In this document: positions 1 through 5,409 of the stretch, piece after piece | Position numbering within the stretch: position 1 is the stretch's first letter | Layout of the letters: every line of letters starts with the position of its first letter | From: an uncultured Eubacteriales bacterium | Lineage (GTDB): Bacteria > Bacillota > Clostridia > Oscillospirales > Oscillospiraceae | Length of the DNA: 35,871 bases | Assembly: GCA_900544405.1 (NCBI GenBank) | Contig: UQVA01000019.1 | Span: forward strand, 1 to 35,871 | Direction of reading: 5' to 3' | The notes under the pieces: model-generated | What the model was told of the DNA's origin: nothing | What the model saw: the letters and a program-made list of their open reading frames with translations, nothing else | Databases searched by the model: none | Program-made: the position numbers and the translations under genes

Positions 1-343
1 GTGCCCCGCGCAGCGAATAGAAATATTCATGACTGCCGGTGGCAGTCATACCATTCCTAAGTGGCTTTGCGAAGCAAAGACGGATGAGGGGCGGTAGGGG
101 CTATCAATGCAGCACCGGCCAAAGCCTTCCCCTGGAGGGTTGCGCCTCGCCGGTTCTGCGTATGAAACTCGGCGCATCGGGGCATGCCGCCGCCCCTACA
201 AACGAAATCGGGGGTGCGTCCCGCCCCTCATCCGTCATGGCTTACGCCATGACACCTTCCCCCAGGGGAAGGGTTGCGCCCCGCCGGTTTCTGCGTATGG
301 AACTTAAGCGGGCGGGGCATGCCGACGCCCCTACAGTGCCTTG
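1..343. repeat. Mosaic intergenic repeat cluster R1
   Basis: Non-coding stretch downstream of the NUDIX gene, built from modules that recur elsewhere in the window. Positions 15-28 form a small hairpin (GAATA, loop GAAA, TATTC). Positions 29-49 are a perfect palindrome (ATGACTGCC, GGT, GGCAGTCAT). Positions 65-79 are a stem CTTTGC/GCAAAG next to the constant arm GACGGATGAGGGG. A second variable stem GTCATGGC/GCCATGAC lies at 234-253 between CCCCTCATCC and CCTTCCCCCAGGGG. Two direct copies of a further module (CTGCGTATG followed by a GGGGCATGCCG core and CGCCCCTACA) end near 200 and 335. Open frames here are by-products of the repeats. The function is unknown. Confidence 0.8.
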
Positions 344-353
344 CCAGGGGGCG

Positions 354-833
354 TTATCCTCTTATCCGCTCCCCGTTCAGGACGGCCTCCGTCAGCTTCT
401 CCCCCTCGTAGCGCAATTTCAGCAGGAAAAACGGCGCATTCTTCCACAGCAGATCCAGGAAAATGGCGTCGCCCTCCCATTTGGGGAGCCGGTCCAGAAA
501 CGCCCGGCTGACCCATTGCAGGTCCCCTTCGTTACATTCAATTTCGCTGCCCGTAAAGCCGTCGGCGGTGAACAGGTACATATATTCCCCCTCCCACCGG
601 TCGCTGAGGAAGGTCACGACGCCCCGGCATTGCCACCGGGTCAGGGTCAGGCCCGTTTCCTCTTTTGTTTCCCGCAGGAGGCAGTCGTCCGGGCTTTCGC
701 CCTCTAAGAATTTTCCGCCCACACCGATCCACTTGTCGTGGTTCAGGTCGTTTTCCTTCTTGACCCGGTGAAGCATCAGCACCTGATCGCCCCGGGTGAT
801 ATAGCAGAGTGTGGTATTCAGCATGGCTTGCAC
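354..833 (-). CDS. NUDIX hydrolase, MutT-like (probable 8-oxo-dGTP diphosphatase)
   Basis: A 159-residue cytosolic NUDIX hydrolase. The complete Nudix box GX5EX7REUXEEXGU lies at residues 40-62, with G40, E46, R54, E55, E58, E59 and G61 in place. These residues coordinate the divalent metal that hydrolyses a nucleoside diphosphate linked to X. The N-terminal TTLCYI strand and the length resemble MutT/8-oxo-dGTP diphosphatases of Firmicutes, which cleanse oxidised nucleotides, but NUDIX substrate choice cannot be read from sequence. The ATG lies inside the end of the upstream lipid kinase gene (16-base overlap), so the two genes are probably translationally coupled and share the promoter at 1742-1769. 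No terminator hairpin follows; the repeat cluster R1 begins about 10 bases after the stop. Confidence 0.9.
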   Translation of the reverse strand: MQAMLNTTLCYITRGDQVLMLHRVKKENDLNHDKWIGVGGKFLEGESPDDCLLRETKEETGLTLTRWQCRGVVTFLSDRWEGEYMYLFTADGFTGSEIECNEGDLQWVSRAFLDRLPKWEGDAIFLDLLWKNAPFFLLKLRYEGEKLTEAVLNGERIRG

Positions 834-1708
834 ATCACTTTCAGTCCGCAGTGGATATTTTCGATGGTCACTTCCTCGTGGCCCGGCTCCATTTCCCCAT
901 CCAGCGTCCAGGGCATTCCGGCATTGGCCCAGATTGTAATGCGGCTGGCGGGGGTGAAGGTCAGCATTTTGCAGTTATATTCCGCCGTCTGCACCGCCCG
1001 GATGCACTCGGACAGCTCCCCCAACTCTCTGGGGGACCGGAGCAGCAGCACCTCGAATTTCCCGTCCCGCAGATCCACCTGCTTGGGGTCCAGGGACAAA
1101 ACGCCCCCCACGCTGGTAGAGTTGCTGACGGCGCCAAAGAGAAAATCGTCCTCGACCATTTTGTCGTCCAGCTGCAATTTGACATGCTCGGTCCTCAGCT
1201 GGGACAGCTCGGAAATGCCGCCCAGAATATAGGCCGCATGGCCCAGGGCATTTTTCACGTTCTGGGGGGTGGCATAGCTGGTCCGGGTGAAGGCCCCGAA
1301 GGAGGCCACATAGGAAAAATACCGATCGCCGAATTTGCCCACGTCCAGATCGGAGGGTTCCCCGGTGACGACGGCCTCCGCCGCCTGCAAAATGTTGGTG
1401 GGCAGGCCCAGACTGGCGGCGAAATCATTGGTGGACCCGGCGGGGATATAGCCCACGGGGATGTTGACTTCGCTGTGCAGGAGGCCGTTGACGGTCTCGT
1501 TGAAGGTGCCGTCGCCGCCGCAGCAGGCCACCAGGTCCATTTCCGGGGCATATTGCCGGACGATGTCCGTGGCCTCGCCCCGGGCGCCGGTCATATAGCT
1601 TTCCACCCGGTAACCAGCCCGGTTGAAGATCGATAGGATATCGGCCAGATACCGGTTGGCCCGGCGCTGTCCGGCGTAAGGATTCATTACAAAGAGCATC
1701 TTTTTCAT
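818..1708 (-). CDS. Diacylglycerol/lipid kinase family protein (DagK/YegS/BmrU type)
   Basis: A 296-residue protein of the diacylglycerol kinase catalytic-domain family, which phosphorylates diacylglycerol or a related lipid from ATP at the inner membrane face. The ATP-binding signature GGDGTFNE is at residues 64-71, and the second conserved block IPAGSTNDFA at 88-97 matches the usual PLGTxNDFA element. The C-terminal beta-sandwich half carries SPRELGEL and a terminal GEMEPGHEEV stretch typical of the family (DGE motif). In Gram-positive bacteria DagK recycles diacylglycerol released during lipoteichoic acid synthesis; that role here is inference. The start ATG at 1708 follows a GAGGA ribosome site. 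It is first in a two-gene operon with the NUDIX hydrolase. Confidence 0.9.
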   Translation of the reverse strand: MKKMLFVMNPYAGQRRANRYLADILSIFNRAGYRVESYMTGARGEATDIVRQYAPEMDLVACCGGDGTFNETVNGLLHSEVNIPVGYIPAGSTNDFAASLGLPTNILQAAEAVVTGEPSDLDVGKFGDRYFSYVASFGAFTRTSYATPQNVKNALGHAAYILGGISELSQLRTEHVKLQLDDKMVEDDFLFGAVSNSTSVGGVLSLDPKQVDLRDGKFEVLLLRSPRELGELSECIRAVQTAEYNCKMLTFTPASRITIWANAGMPWTLDGEMEPGHEEVTIENIHCGLKVMCKPC

Positions 1709-1741
1709 GACATTCCGTCCTCATTACAGGGATTTTCGAAT

Positions 1742-1769
1742 ATTATAGCATGGATTTTAAAAATCGCAA
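1742..1769 (-). promoter_or_regulatory. Sigma-A type promoter for lipid kinase-NUDIX operon
   Basis: On the minus strand a TTGCGA box (1764-1769) is followed by a 16-base spacer and a consensus TATAAT (1742-1747), about 35 bases upstream of the lipid kinase ATG. Assigned by eye. Confidence 0.7.
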
Positions 1770-1780
1770 GATTCCGGCGG

Positions 1781-1802
1781 TTTGTTCATGATTTGTTCAT
1801 AA
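1781..1802. promoter_or_regulatory. Tandem 11-bp direct repeat, possible response-regulator box
   Basis: Two adjacent 11-mers, TTTGTTCATGA and TTTGTTCATAA, followed by a partial third (TTCAT). They lie between the divergent lipid kinase and CrtO-like genes. Direct GTTCAT hexamers with an 11-base period resemble binding sites of OmpR/PhoB-family regulators (PHO boxes). The repeat sits just upstream of the minus-strand -35 box, and a weak TAATTT lies 8 bases downstream on the plus strand. The regulator is unknown. Confidence 0.4.
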
Positions 1803-1841
1803 TTCATTGGTAATTTAGTGTCAAAAAGAGGGAGGTAGTCC

Positions 1842-2306
1842 ATGAGGCTGCTGTATTGTATTTTGTATGTGGCAGGCATCGGCATCGCCTCCCACTACCT
1901 GGGCAACGCCCTGCCGAGGGCCTGGTTTTCCCCGGAGCGGTTCCCCTACAAGCCCTGGAAATGGGAAAAGGACGGTCAGATTTACAAGGTCATCGGCATT
2001 CAGAGCTGGAAGGACAAGGTACCGGACATGAGCAAAGTCTGCCCGGATATGGTCCGGAAAGAGGTGGCCGGACGGCCTACGGCGGAAAGCACCTGGCGGC
2101 TCATCCAGGAGTCCTGCGTGGCGGAGTTCGTGCATTTTGCGCTGATGATCGCATCGCTGTTCGTGCTGCGGATCTGGCCCGGCCCCTGGGGCTGGGTTGC
2201 CTACGCACTGTGCATCCTGGGCAATTTCCCCTTCATGCTCATCCAGCGCTATAACCGCCCCCGCCTGGTGCGGCTCTATAAGAAATTAGCGAAAAAGCCC
2301 CGGTAG
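1842..2306 (+). CDS. CrtO-family (glycosyl-4,4'-diaponeurosporenoate acyltransferase-like) membrane protein
   Basis: A 154-residue membrane protein. An N-terminal hydrophobic helix (about residues 2-18) is followed by a charged region with the family-like core WEKDGQIYKVIGIQSWKDK and PDMSKV near residues 41-66. Two further hydrophobic helices (about 98-140) follow, ending in NFPFMLIQRYNRPRL. These blocks and the length fit the CrtO acyltransferase family, whose namesake finishes staphyloxanthin in Staphylococcus. No other carotenoid gene is nearby, so the substrate here is unknown; many Clostridia carry such orphan members. The ATG follows AGGGAGG. A strong hairpin terminator begins 37 bases after the stop. 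It is transcribed alone, divergent from the lipid kinase operon. Confidence 0.65.
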   Translation: MRLLYCILYVAGIGIASHYLGNALPRAWFSPERFPYKPWKWEKDGQIYKVIGIQSWKDKVPDMSKVCPDMVRKEVAGRPTAESTWRLIQESCVAEFVHFALMIASLFVLRIWPGPWGWVAYALCILGNFPFMLIQRYNRPRLVRLYKKLAKKPR

Positions 2307-2342
2307 GCTCTCTGCTGGTAAGACAGTAAAATCAAATTTCGT

Positions 2343-2380
2343 GGAACAGGCATGATCTCGGTCATGCCTGTTCCGCTTTT
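2343..2380 (+). terminator. Rho-independent terminator after CrtO-like gene
   Basis: A perfect 13-bp inverted repeat, GGAACAGGCATGA pairing with TCATGCCTGTTCC, encloses a short loop and is followed by GCTTTT. It also contains the end of a decayed minus-strand reading frame (stop at 2362), so part of the arm may have arrived with the neighbouring AT-rich island. Confidence 0.7.
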
Positions 2381-2639
2381 AGCAGCTCATCCACGGGAAT
2401 GTAGCCCACAAGCAAATCCGGTGAGTACCCACACCGGAGCTTGCCATTCCGGCAAGCAATGCACGGCGGTACCCACTTCTCATTACCTGCCAACTGCGAA
2501 ACGCACTTGGCAAGCAATGCTCGTGTTTATGCACCCGTGCAATCTTGTTGGGGAAATGCCCCAAACCCCTGAACGATTTCAGAGAAATCGGCTGCGCTCC
2601 TGCGGAGCTGAACAGCGAAACTGTCAAAGTTTCGTTCAT
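2362..2639 (-). pseudogene. Decayed ORF remnants between GNAT gene and terminator
   Basis: Three overlapping minus-strand traces and no convincing intact gene. One frame runs from just after the GNAT stop and ends EIVQGFGAFPQQDCTGA at a stop at 2527. The same frame then reopens for 54 codons (2362-2526) with a cysteine pattern (Cys8, Cys22-x2-Cys25, Cys32) and ends GYIPVDELLKAEQA. A second frame is open from an ATG at 2639 for 86 codons (starts MNETLTVSLFSSAG). Which frame, if any, is translated cannot be told. Such strings look familiar from accessory regions of gut Clostridia, but I cannot name the parent gene. Confidence 0.4.
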
Positions 2640-2654
2640 ACGTTCTCTCTCGTT

Positions 2655-3059
2655 TTACAGAATTCTCATAAATCCACAACAGCCGATCTCTGACATTTCA
2701 CAGAAACCCATAGACCTGTAAAAAGCAATGGTTTTCGGTGTATTATCCGTTGCCAGCTCAATTTGACGTACACAGCTGTACCTATCCATGATAGCTTGCA
2801 GAAGTGCGGAGCCGATGCCTTTCCGCTGATGCTCCGGCAACACCAAAATATCTTGAACAAACACGATGGTATGCCCATCGCCCACAGTGCGAATAATGCC
2901 ACAAAGCTGATCGCCCTCGTAAGCTGCAAGAATCAGCATTGAGTTTTCAAAGCCTTTTCGCAGCACCTCTGGATGATCGGTGTAGGCCGTCCAACCTACG
3001 CTTTGATACAGCCGCAGAATTTCGGTTTCATCGTATATGCTGTATTCTCTGATTTCCAT
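2655..3059 (-). CDS. GNAT family N-acetyltransferase
   Basis: A 134-residue GNAT-fold acetyltransferase that would transfer the acetyl group of acetyl-CoA to an amine. The central strand FVQDILVLPEHQRKGIGSAL (about residues 66-85) contains the acetyl-CoA pyrophosphate-binding Q/R-x-x-G-x-G/A motif as QRKGIG. The C-terminal block TPKTIAFYRSMGF is the usual motif B. The substrate is unknown; small stand-alone GNATs of this type often modify small molecules or antibiotics. The ATG follows GGAGGG. The codon use is AT-richer than the surrounding chromosome. A 154-base gap separates it from the DJ-1-like gene upstream on the same strand, and that gap contains a possible 7-codon leader ORF (3097-3120). 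The island promoter at 4575-4603 may also serve it. Confidence 0.88.
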   Translation of the reverse strand: MEIREYSIYDETEILRLYQSVGWTAYTDHPEVLRKGFENSMLILAAYEGDQLCGIIRTVGDGHTIVFVQDILVLPEHQRKGIGSALLQAIMDRYSCVRQIELATDNTPKTIAFYRSMGFCEMSEIGCCGFMRIL

Positions 3060-3213
3060 ATAACTAACCCTCCATCTAAAGTATTGTGTCGGTGTGTTAC
3101 TTATTCCAGCGTAATCTCATACTTTACCTCTCTATACTTAAGCCATAGTATAGTCGTCTGTTTTGAAAATCCAGTCTTTATTCATTTCGTTACATACATA
3201 TTTTGCATATCAA

Positions 3214-3783
3214 TCAAAGTCCAAATGTTTTAGGCGGCAAGTCAATACCGAGCATTTTTCCGAAAGCCAATGCCCATCGAACAAAATTATAAGATACCGA
3301 AGTTACAATACTTCCGGATTGGATATATCCCTCCGGAATTGGATTTTCAAGACTTGCATCCCAACCTATCATCAAGGCGAGATCATCTGTTGTATAGCCC
3401 TCCTCGAATAAGTCCTCCGGATTGACACCTGCCATAAATGGCTTGCCCTCCAATAGTCCGGCTTTCAATAAAAGCAACGGGGCAATAGAGATTGCGCCAA
3501 TGGGCATACCCTCGAATTTTTTGATGAAGTCCAAAATTGCATTGTCCTCAATAGCTTCACGAATATCTATCGCACCGGGCAGAAGCAGGCTGTCGTATTC
3601 ATTCAGATTTAACTCATCAATACTCTTTTCGGGGATAACGGTCAAGCCATCCTCGCTTCGTATCCGAGACAGTGTTTTGGCAAAAATGGTAATGGGCTTC
3701 TCTGCCATTGCCAGCATTTCCAATGCTGGTGCAATTTCAAAATTGCAGAATTGGTCATAGACCAAAATGGCTGTCTTTTTCAT
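3214..3783 (-). CDS. DJ-1/PfpI family protein with Ser in place of the nucleophilic Cys
   Basis: A 189-residue single-domain protein of the DJ-1/ThiJ/PfpI superfamily. It begins KKTAILVYDQFCNFEIAPAL, with the conserved Glu at position 16, and has the flavodoxin-like block YDSLLLPGA at residues 63-71. At the nucleophile elbow, where family members have AxCxxxxxL, this protein reads GAISIAPLLLLKAGLLEG (about 96-113), so the usual catalytic Cys is Ser99. A Cys-dependent glyoxalase, deglycase or protease activity is therefore unlikely. A binding or regulatory role, or a Ser-based reaction, is possible. The ATG directly follows the TGA of the upstream GNAT gene, with GGAGG inside that gene's last codons, which suggests coupled translation. 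Confidence 0.85.
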   Translation of the reverse strand: MKKTAILVYDQFCNFEIAPALEMLAMAEKPITIFAKTLSRIRSEDGLTVIPEKSIDELNLNEYDSLLLPGAIDIREAIEDNAILDFIKKFEGMPIGAISIAPLLLLKAGLLEGKPFMAGVNPEDLFEEGYTTDDLALMIGWDASLENPIPEGYIQSGSIVTSVSYNFVRWALAFGKMLGIDLPPKTFGL

Positions 3784-4284
3784 TCAACATACCTCCAACT
3801 CATATAAAGCCATAGAGCTTCCATTGGGATAATCAATAATATCTACGATTTTATAGCCAGAATTCAGATAAATCTTTCTGACCACCTTTTCATCCAGTCT
3901 GGTGTCCAGACGTAGATAACGGATACCTCGCTTGCGGCATTCTGCCTGAATTGCTTCTGTAACCAGTTTCGTCATACCCATTCCGGTAAATTTGCGCCGC
4001 ACACAGAATTTGTGGAGATAGGCAGCTTCATACTTAGGTGCATCGGGCCAATAGTCAGAATCTGCCCATTGGAGAATGAAAGCACAGACAATTTCTCCGT
4101 CAAGCATTCCAATGCAGAAATTCTCCGGTTGGGCATCGGGTGTGATAAGTTCCTCTTTCGTAAGCCATTCGTCAGGCCATACTCGGTATCCCTGATCCCG
4201 CCCCCGAGCGGCAACCTCACGCATTATAGAAATAGCGTCCTCAACTTTGCCAAAATAAAGTTCCAAGTCGTTGTCCATGTTCAC
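3784..4284 (-). CDS. GNAT family N-acetyltransferase
   Basis: A 166-residue GNAT acetyltransferase. The acetyl-CoA binding region is LHKFCVRRKFTGMGMTKLV (about residues 90-108), with R-x-x-G-x-G/A as RKFTGMG. Motif B follows as RLDTRLDEKVVRKIYLNSGY. The N-terminal half contains WLTKEELITPD, consistent with a variable substrate lobe. The start used is GTG at 4284, which overlaps the TGA of the upstream DUF1413-like gene (GTGA); an ATG two codons further (4278) is an alternative. It is the second gene of the AT-rich operon and is directly followed by the DJ-1-like gene. The substrate is unknown. Confidence 0.87.
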   Translation of the reverse strand: MNMDNDLELYFGKVEDAISIMREVAARGRDQGYRVWPDEWLTKEELITPDAQPENFCIGMLDGEIVCAFILQWADSDYWPDAPKYEAAYLHKFCVRRKFTGMGMTKLVTEAIQAECRKRGIRYLRLDTRLDEKVVRKIYLNSGYKIVDIIDYPNGSSMALYELEVC

Positions 4285-4532
4285 TTCTTCCTGTAAATCT
4301 GTTGATTTTGAAGTGTCTTGCCGTTCGGTTCATATTTGTCTTTTGCTTCACCTGTCACATAGGCAAAGAACAGAAACCCGAGCTTCGTGCGAAACCCTTT
4401 TGGAATGCGACTCCACTCGACGCCACGGAACAGGTCTTTTACTCGAAAGTTCTCGCCCGATTGGACAATAGTTTCGGCATAGAGACAAGCTGCATCGAAT
4501 AGTTCATTCAAAGAAGTATCCTTAGTCACCAT
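4281..4532 (-). CDS. Small DUF1413-like protein
   Basis: An 83-residue protein of unknown function. The pattern FRVKDLFRGVEWSRIPKGFR, then LGFLFFAYV and a C-terminal GKTLQNQQIYRK, matches what I know of DUF1413 proteins, small single-domain proteins often found on mobile DNA. No catalytic motif is visible. The ATG at 4532 is chosen because a GGAGG lies 8 bases upstream; an in-frame ATG at 4547 overlaps that ribosome site and is unlikely. It is the first gene after the promoter at 4575-4603 and ends in a 4-base GTGA overlap with the GNAT gene. Confidence 0.7.
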   Translation of the reverse strand: MVTKDTSLNELFDAACLYAETIVQSGENFRVKDLFRGVEWSRIPKGFRTKLGFLFFAYVTGEAKDKYEPNGKTLQNQQIYRKK

Positions 4533-4574
4533 AATTCTTACCTCCATTTGCTCATAAGCTACTTGCTATATGCT

Positions 4575-4603
4575 ATTATAGTATATGGAGGCGCTTTGTT
4601 CAA
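4575..4603 (-). promoter_or_regulatory. Sigma-A type promoter of the AT-rich operon
   Basis: Minus strand: TTGAAC (4598-4603), a 17-base spacer, and TATAAT (4575-4580), about 45 bases upstream of the DUF1413-like ATG. The expected transcript covers the DUF1413-like, GNAT and DJ-1-like genes. Confidence 0.8.
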
Positions 4604-5016
4604 TACTTTTTCGCAAATGTCCAAAAAGAAGTTATAAATACTTCCGTCAAAATCAGTTGTGCTGATTTCCGTGAACGTCTTTGCTACATAGCAAACAAAC
4701 TTCACCCAATAGCGCTTCTCTTATCTGTGATGCCGATATACTGGATAGTGGCAGTTGTAACGCTTTCAAGCCCATTTGCACGAATAGATAAAGTCAGATA
4801 TGCCCATCTTTGAACAAAGCATCACAGGGCACTAAACAGGCGATTTTCGCCCCCCTAAACGCACAAAACAGGCAGCACCCAACCGAAGTTGAGTGCCGCC
4901 TGTTTTGTTGTCCAATCCTGCTTGGCAGATGCCGATTTTGTAGTTTTCTCAAATTACTGTCTTATCGGCACACGGCATAACGGGGTTTTTTCTTATACGC
5001 ACCTCCGGCGAAACTT
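4604..5016. other. AT-rich intergenic stretch without a gene
   Basis: No coding region is supported here. The left part is AT-rich like the adjacent operon and has one open 49-codon trace on the minus strand that I do not recognise. A small inverted repeat (AAATCAG/CTGATTT) lies at 4650-4668 and a larger hairpin at 4865-4906. The composition changes to GC-rich repeats from about 5017. Confidence 0.6.
4865..4906. terminator. Orphan hairpin, terminator-like
   Basis: Long imperfect inverted repeat: AAAACAGGCAGCACCCA pairs with TGAGTGCCGCCTGTTTT around an 8-base loop, with A/T-rich ends on both sides. No gene ends next to it on either strand. It may be the terminator of a gene lost when the island was remodelled, or part of the island boundary. 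Confidence 0.5.
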
Positions 5017-5372
5017 TGCAGGGGGTGGCGGCACGCTCCGATGCGCCAGCTGACGATAACTGAGCAGTAAAAAACGACGTAGAGGTTAAAGGGACAGAGA
5101 AAAGGCTCCCCTGTGTAGGGTTGTGCCCCGCGCAGCCCCTACACGCCGGGAGGCTTACGCCACTCTGTTTCTGCGTATAGAACTCGGCGGGCGGGGCATG
5201 CCGCCGCCCCTACCATTCATCGACGATACTGCGTCCCACCCCTCATCCGTCTCACACAAGCGTGAGCTACCTTCCCCCAGGGGAAGGCTACCCTCAGAAG
5301 AACCGACGCCCTGCTTCTGAGAAAAATTTTTATTCTTCCTTTTCTCTTCACTTTTCACTCTTCTCTTTTCTC
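5017..5372. repeat. Mosaic intergenic repeat cluster R2
   Basis: Modules shared with the other clusters. A degenerate reverse-oriented copy of the GCATCGGGGCATGCCGCC core lies at 5017-5049, and a good forward copy near 5185-5213 follows TTTCTGCGTATAG. The constant arm CCCCTCATCCGT sits before a variable stem CTCAC/GTGAG (5251-5266), followed by CCTTCCCCCAGGGGAAGG. In reverse orientation come CTTCTGAG and GAAGCAGGGCGTCGG. A pyrimidine-only tract (about 5331-5373) ends at the ricT terminator; the reverse complement of that tract closely resembles the purine tract at 11634-11676. Confidence 0.75.
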
Positions 5373-5373
5373 T

Positions 5374-5404
5374 AAAAAACTCACCCCATGGGGGTGAGTT
5401 TTTT
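5374..5404. terminator. Bidirectional terminator after ricT
   Basis: A near-perfect palindrome: six A, then CTCACCCC, a 3-base loop, GGGGTGAG, then six T. It has U-tracts for transcripts from either side. It lies 6 bases beyond the ricT stop and would end the ansA-ppaC-holB-ricT transcript. Confidence 0.9.
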
Positions 5405-5409
5405 CTTTC

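Noticed and set aside
39..707. Small proline/arginine-rich ORFs in the repeat clusters (also near 5123, 11706, 23684 and 33914)
   Set aside because: They repeat the same peptide strings because the DNA is repeated, lack ribosome sites, and run into the antisense of real genes.
4620..4770. A 49-codon minus-strand frame upstream of the AT-rich operon
   Set aside because: It has no start codon with a ribosome site, overlaps the promoter, and gives no recognisable family.
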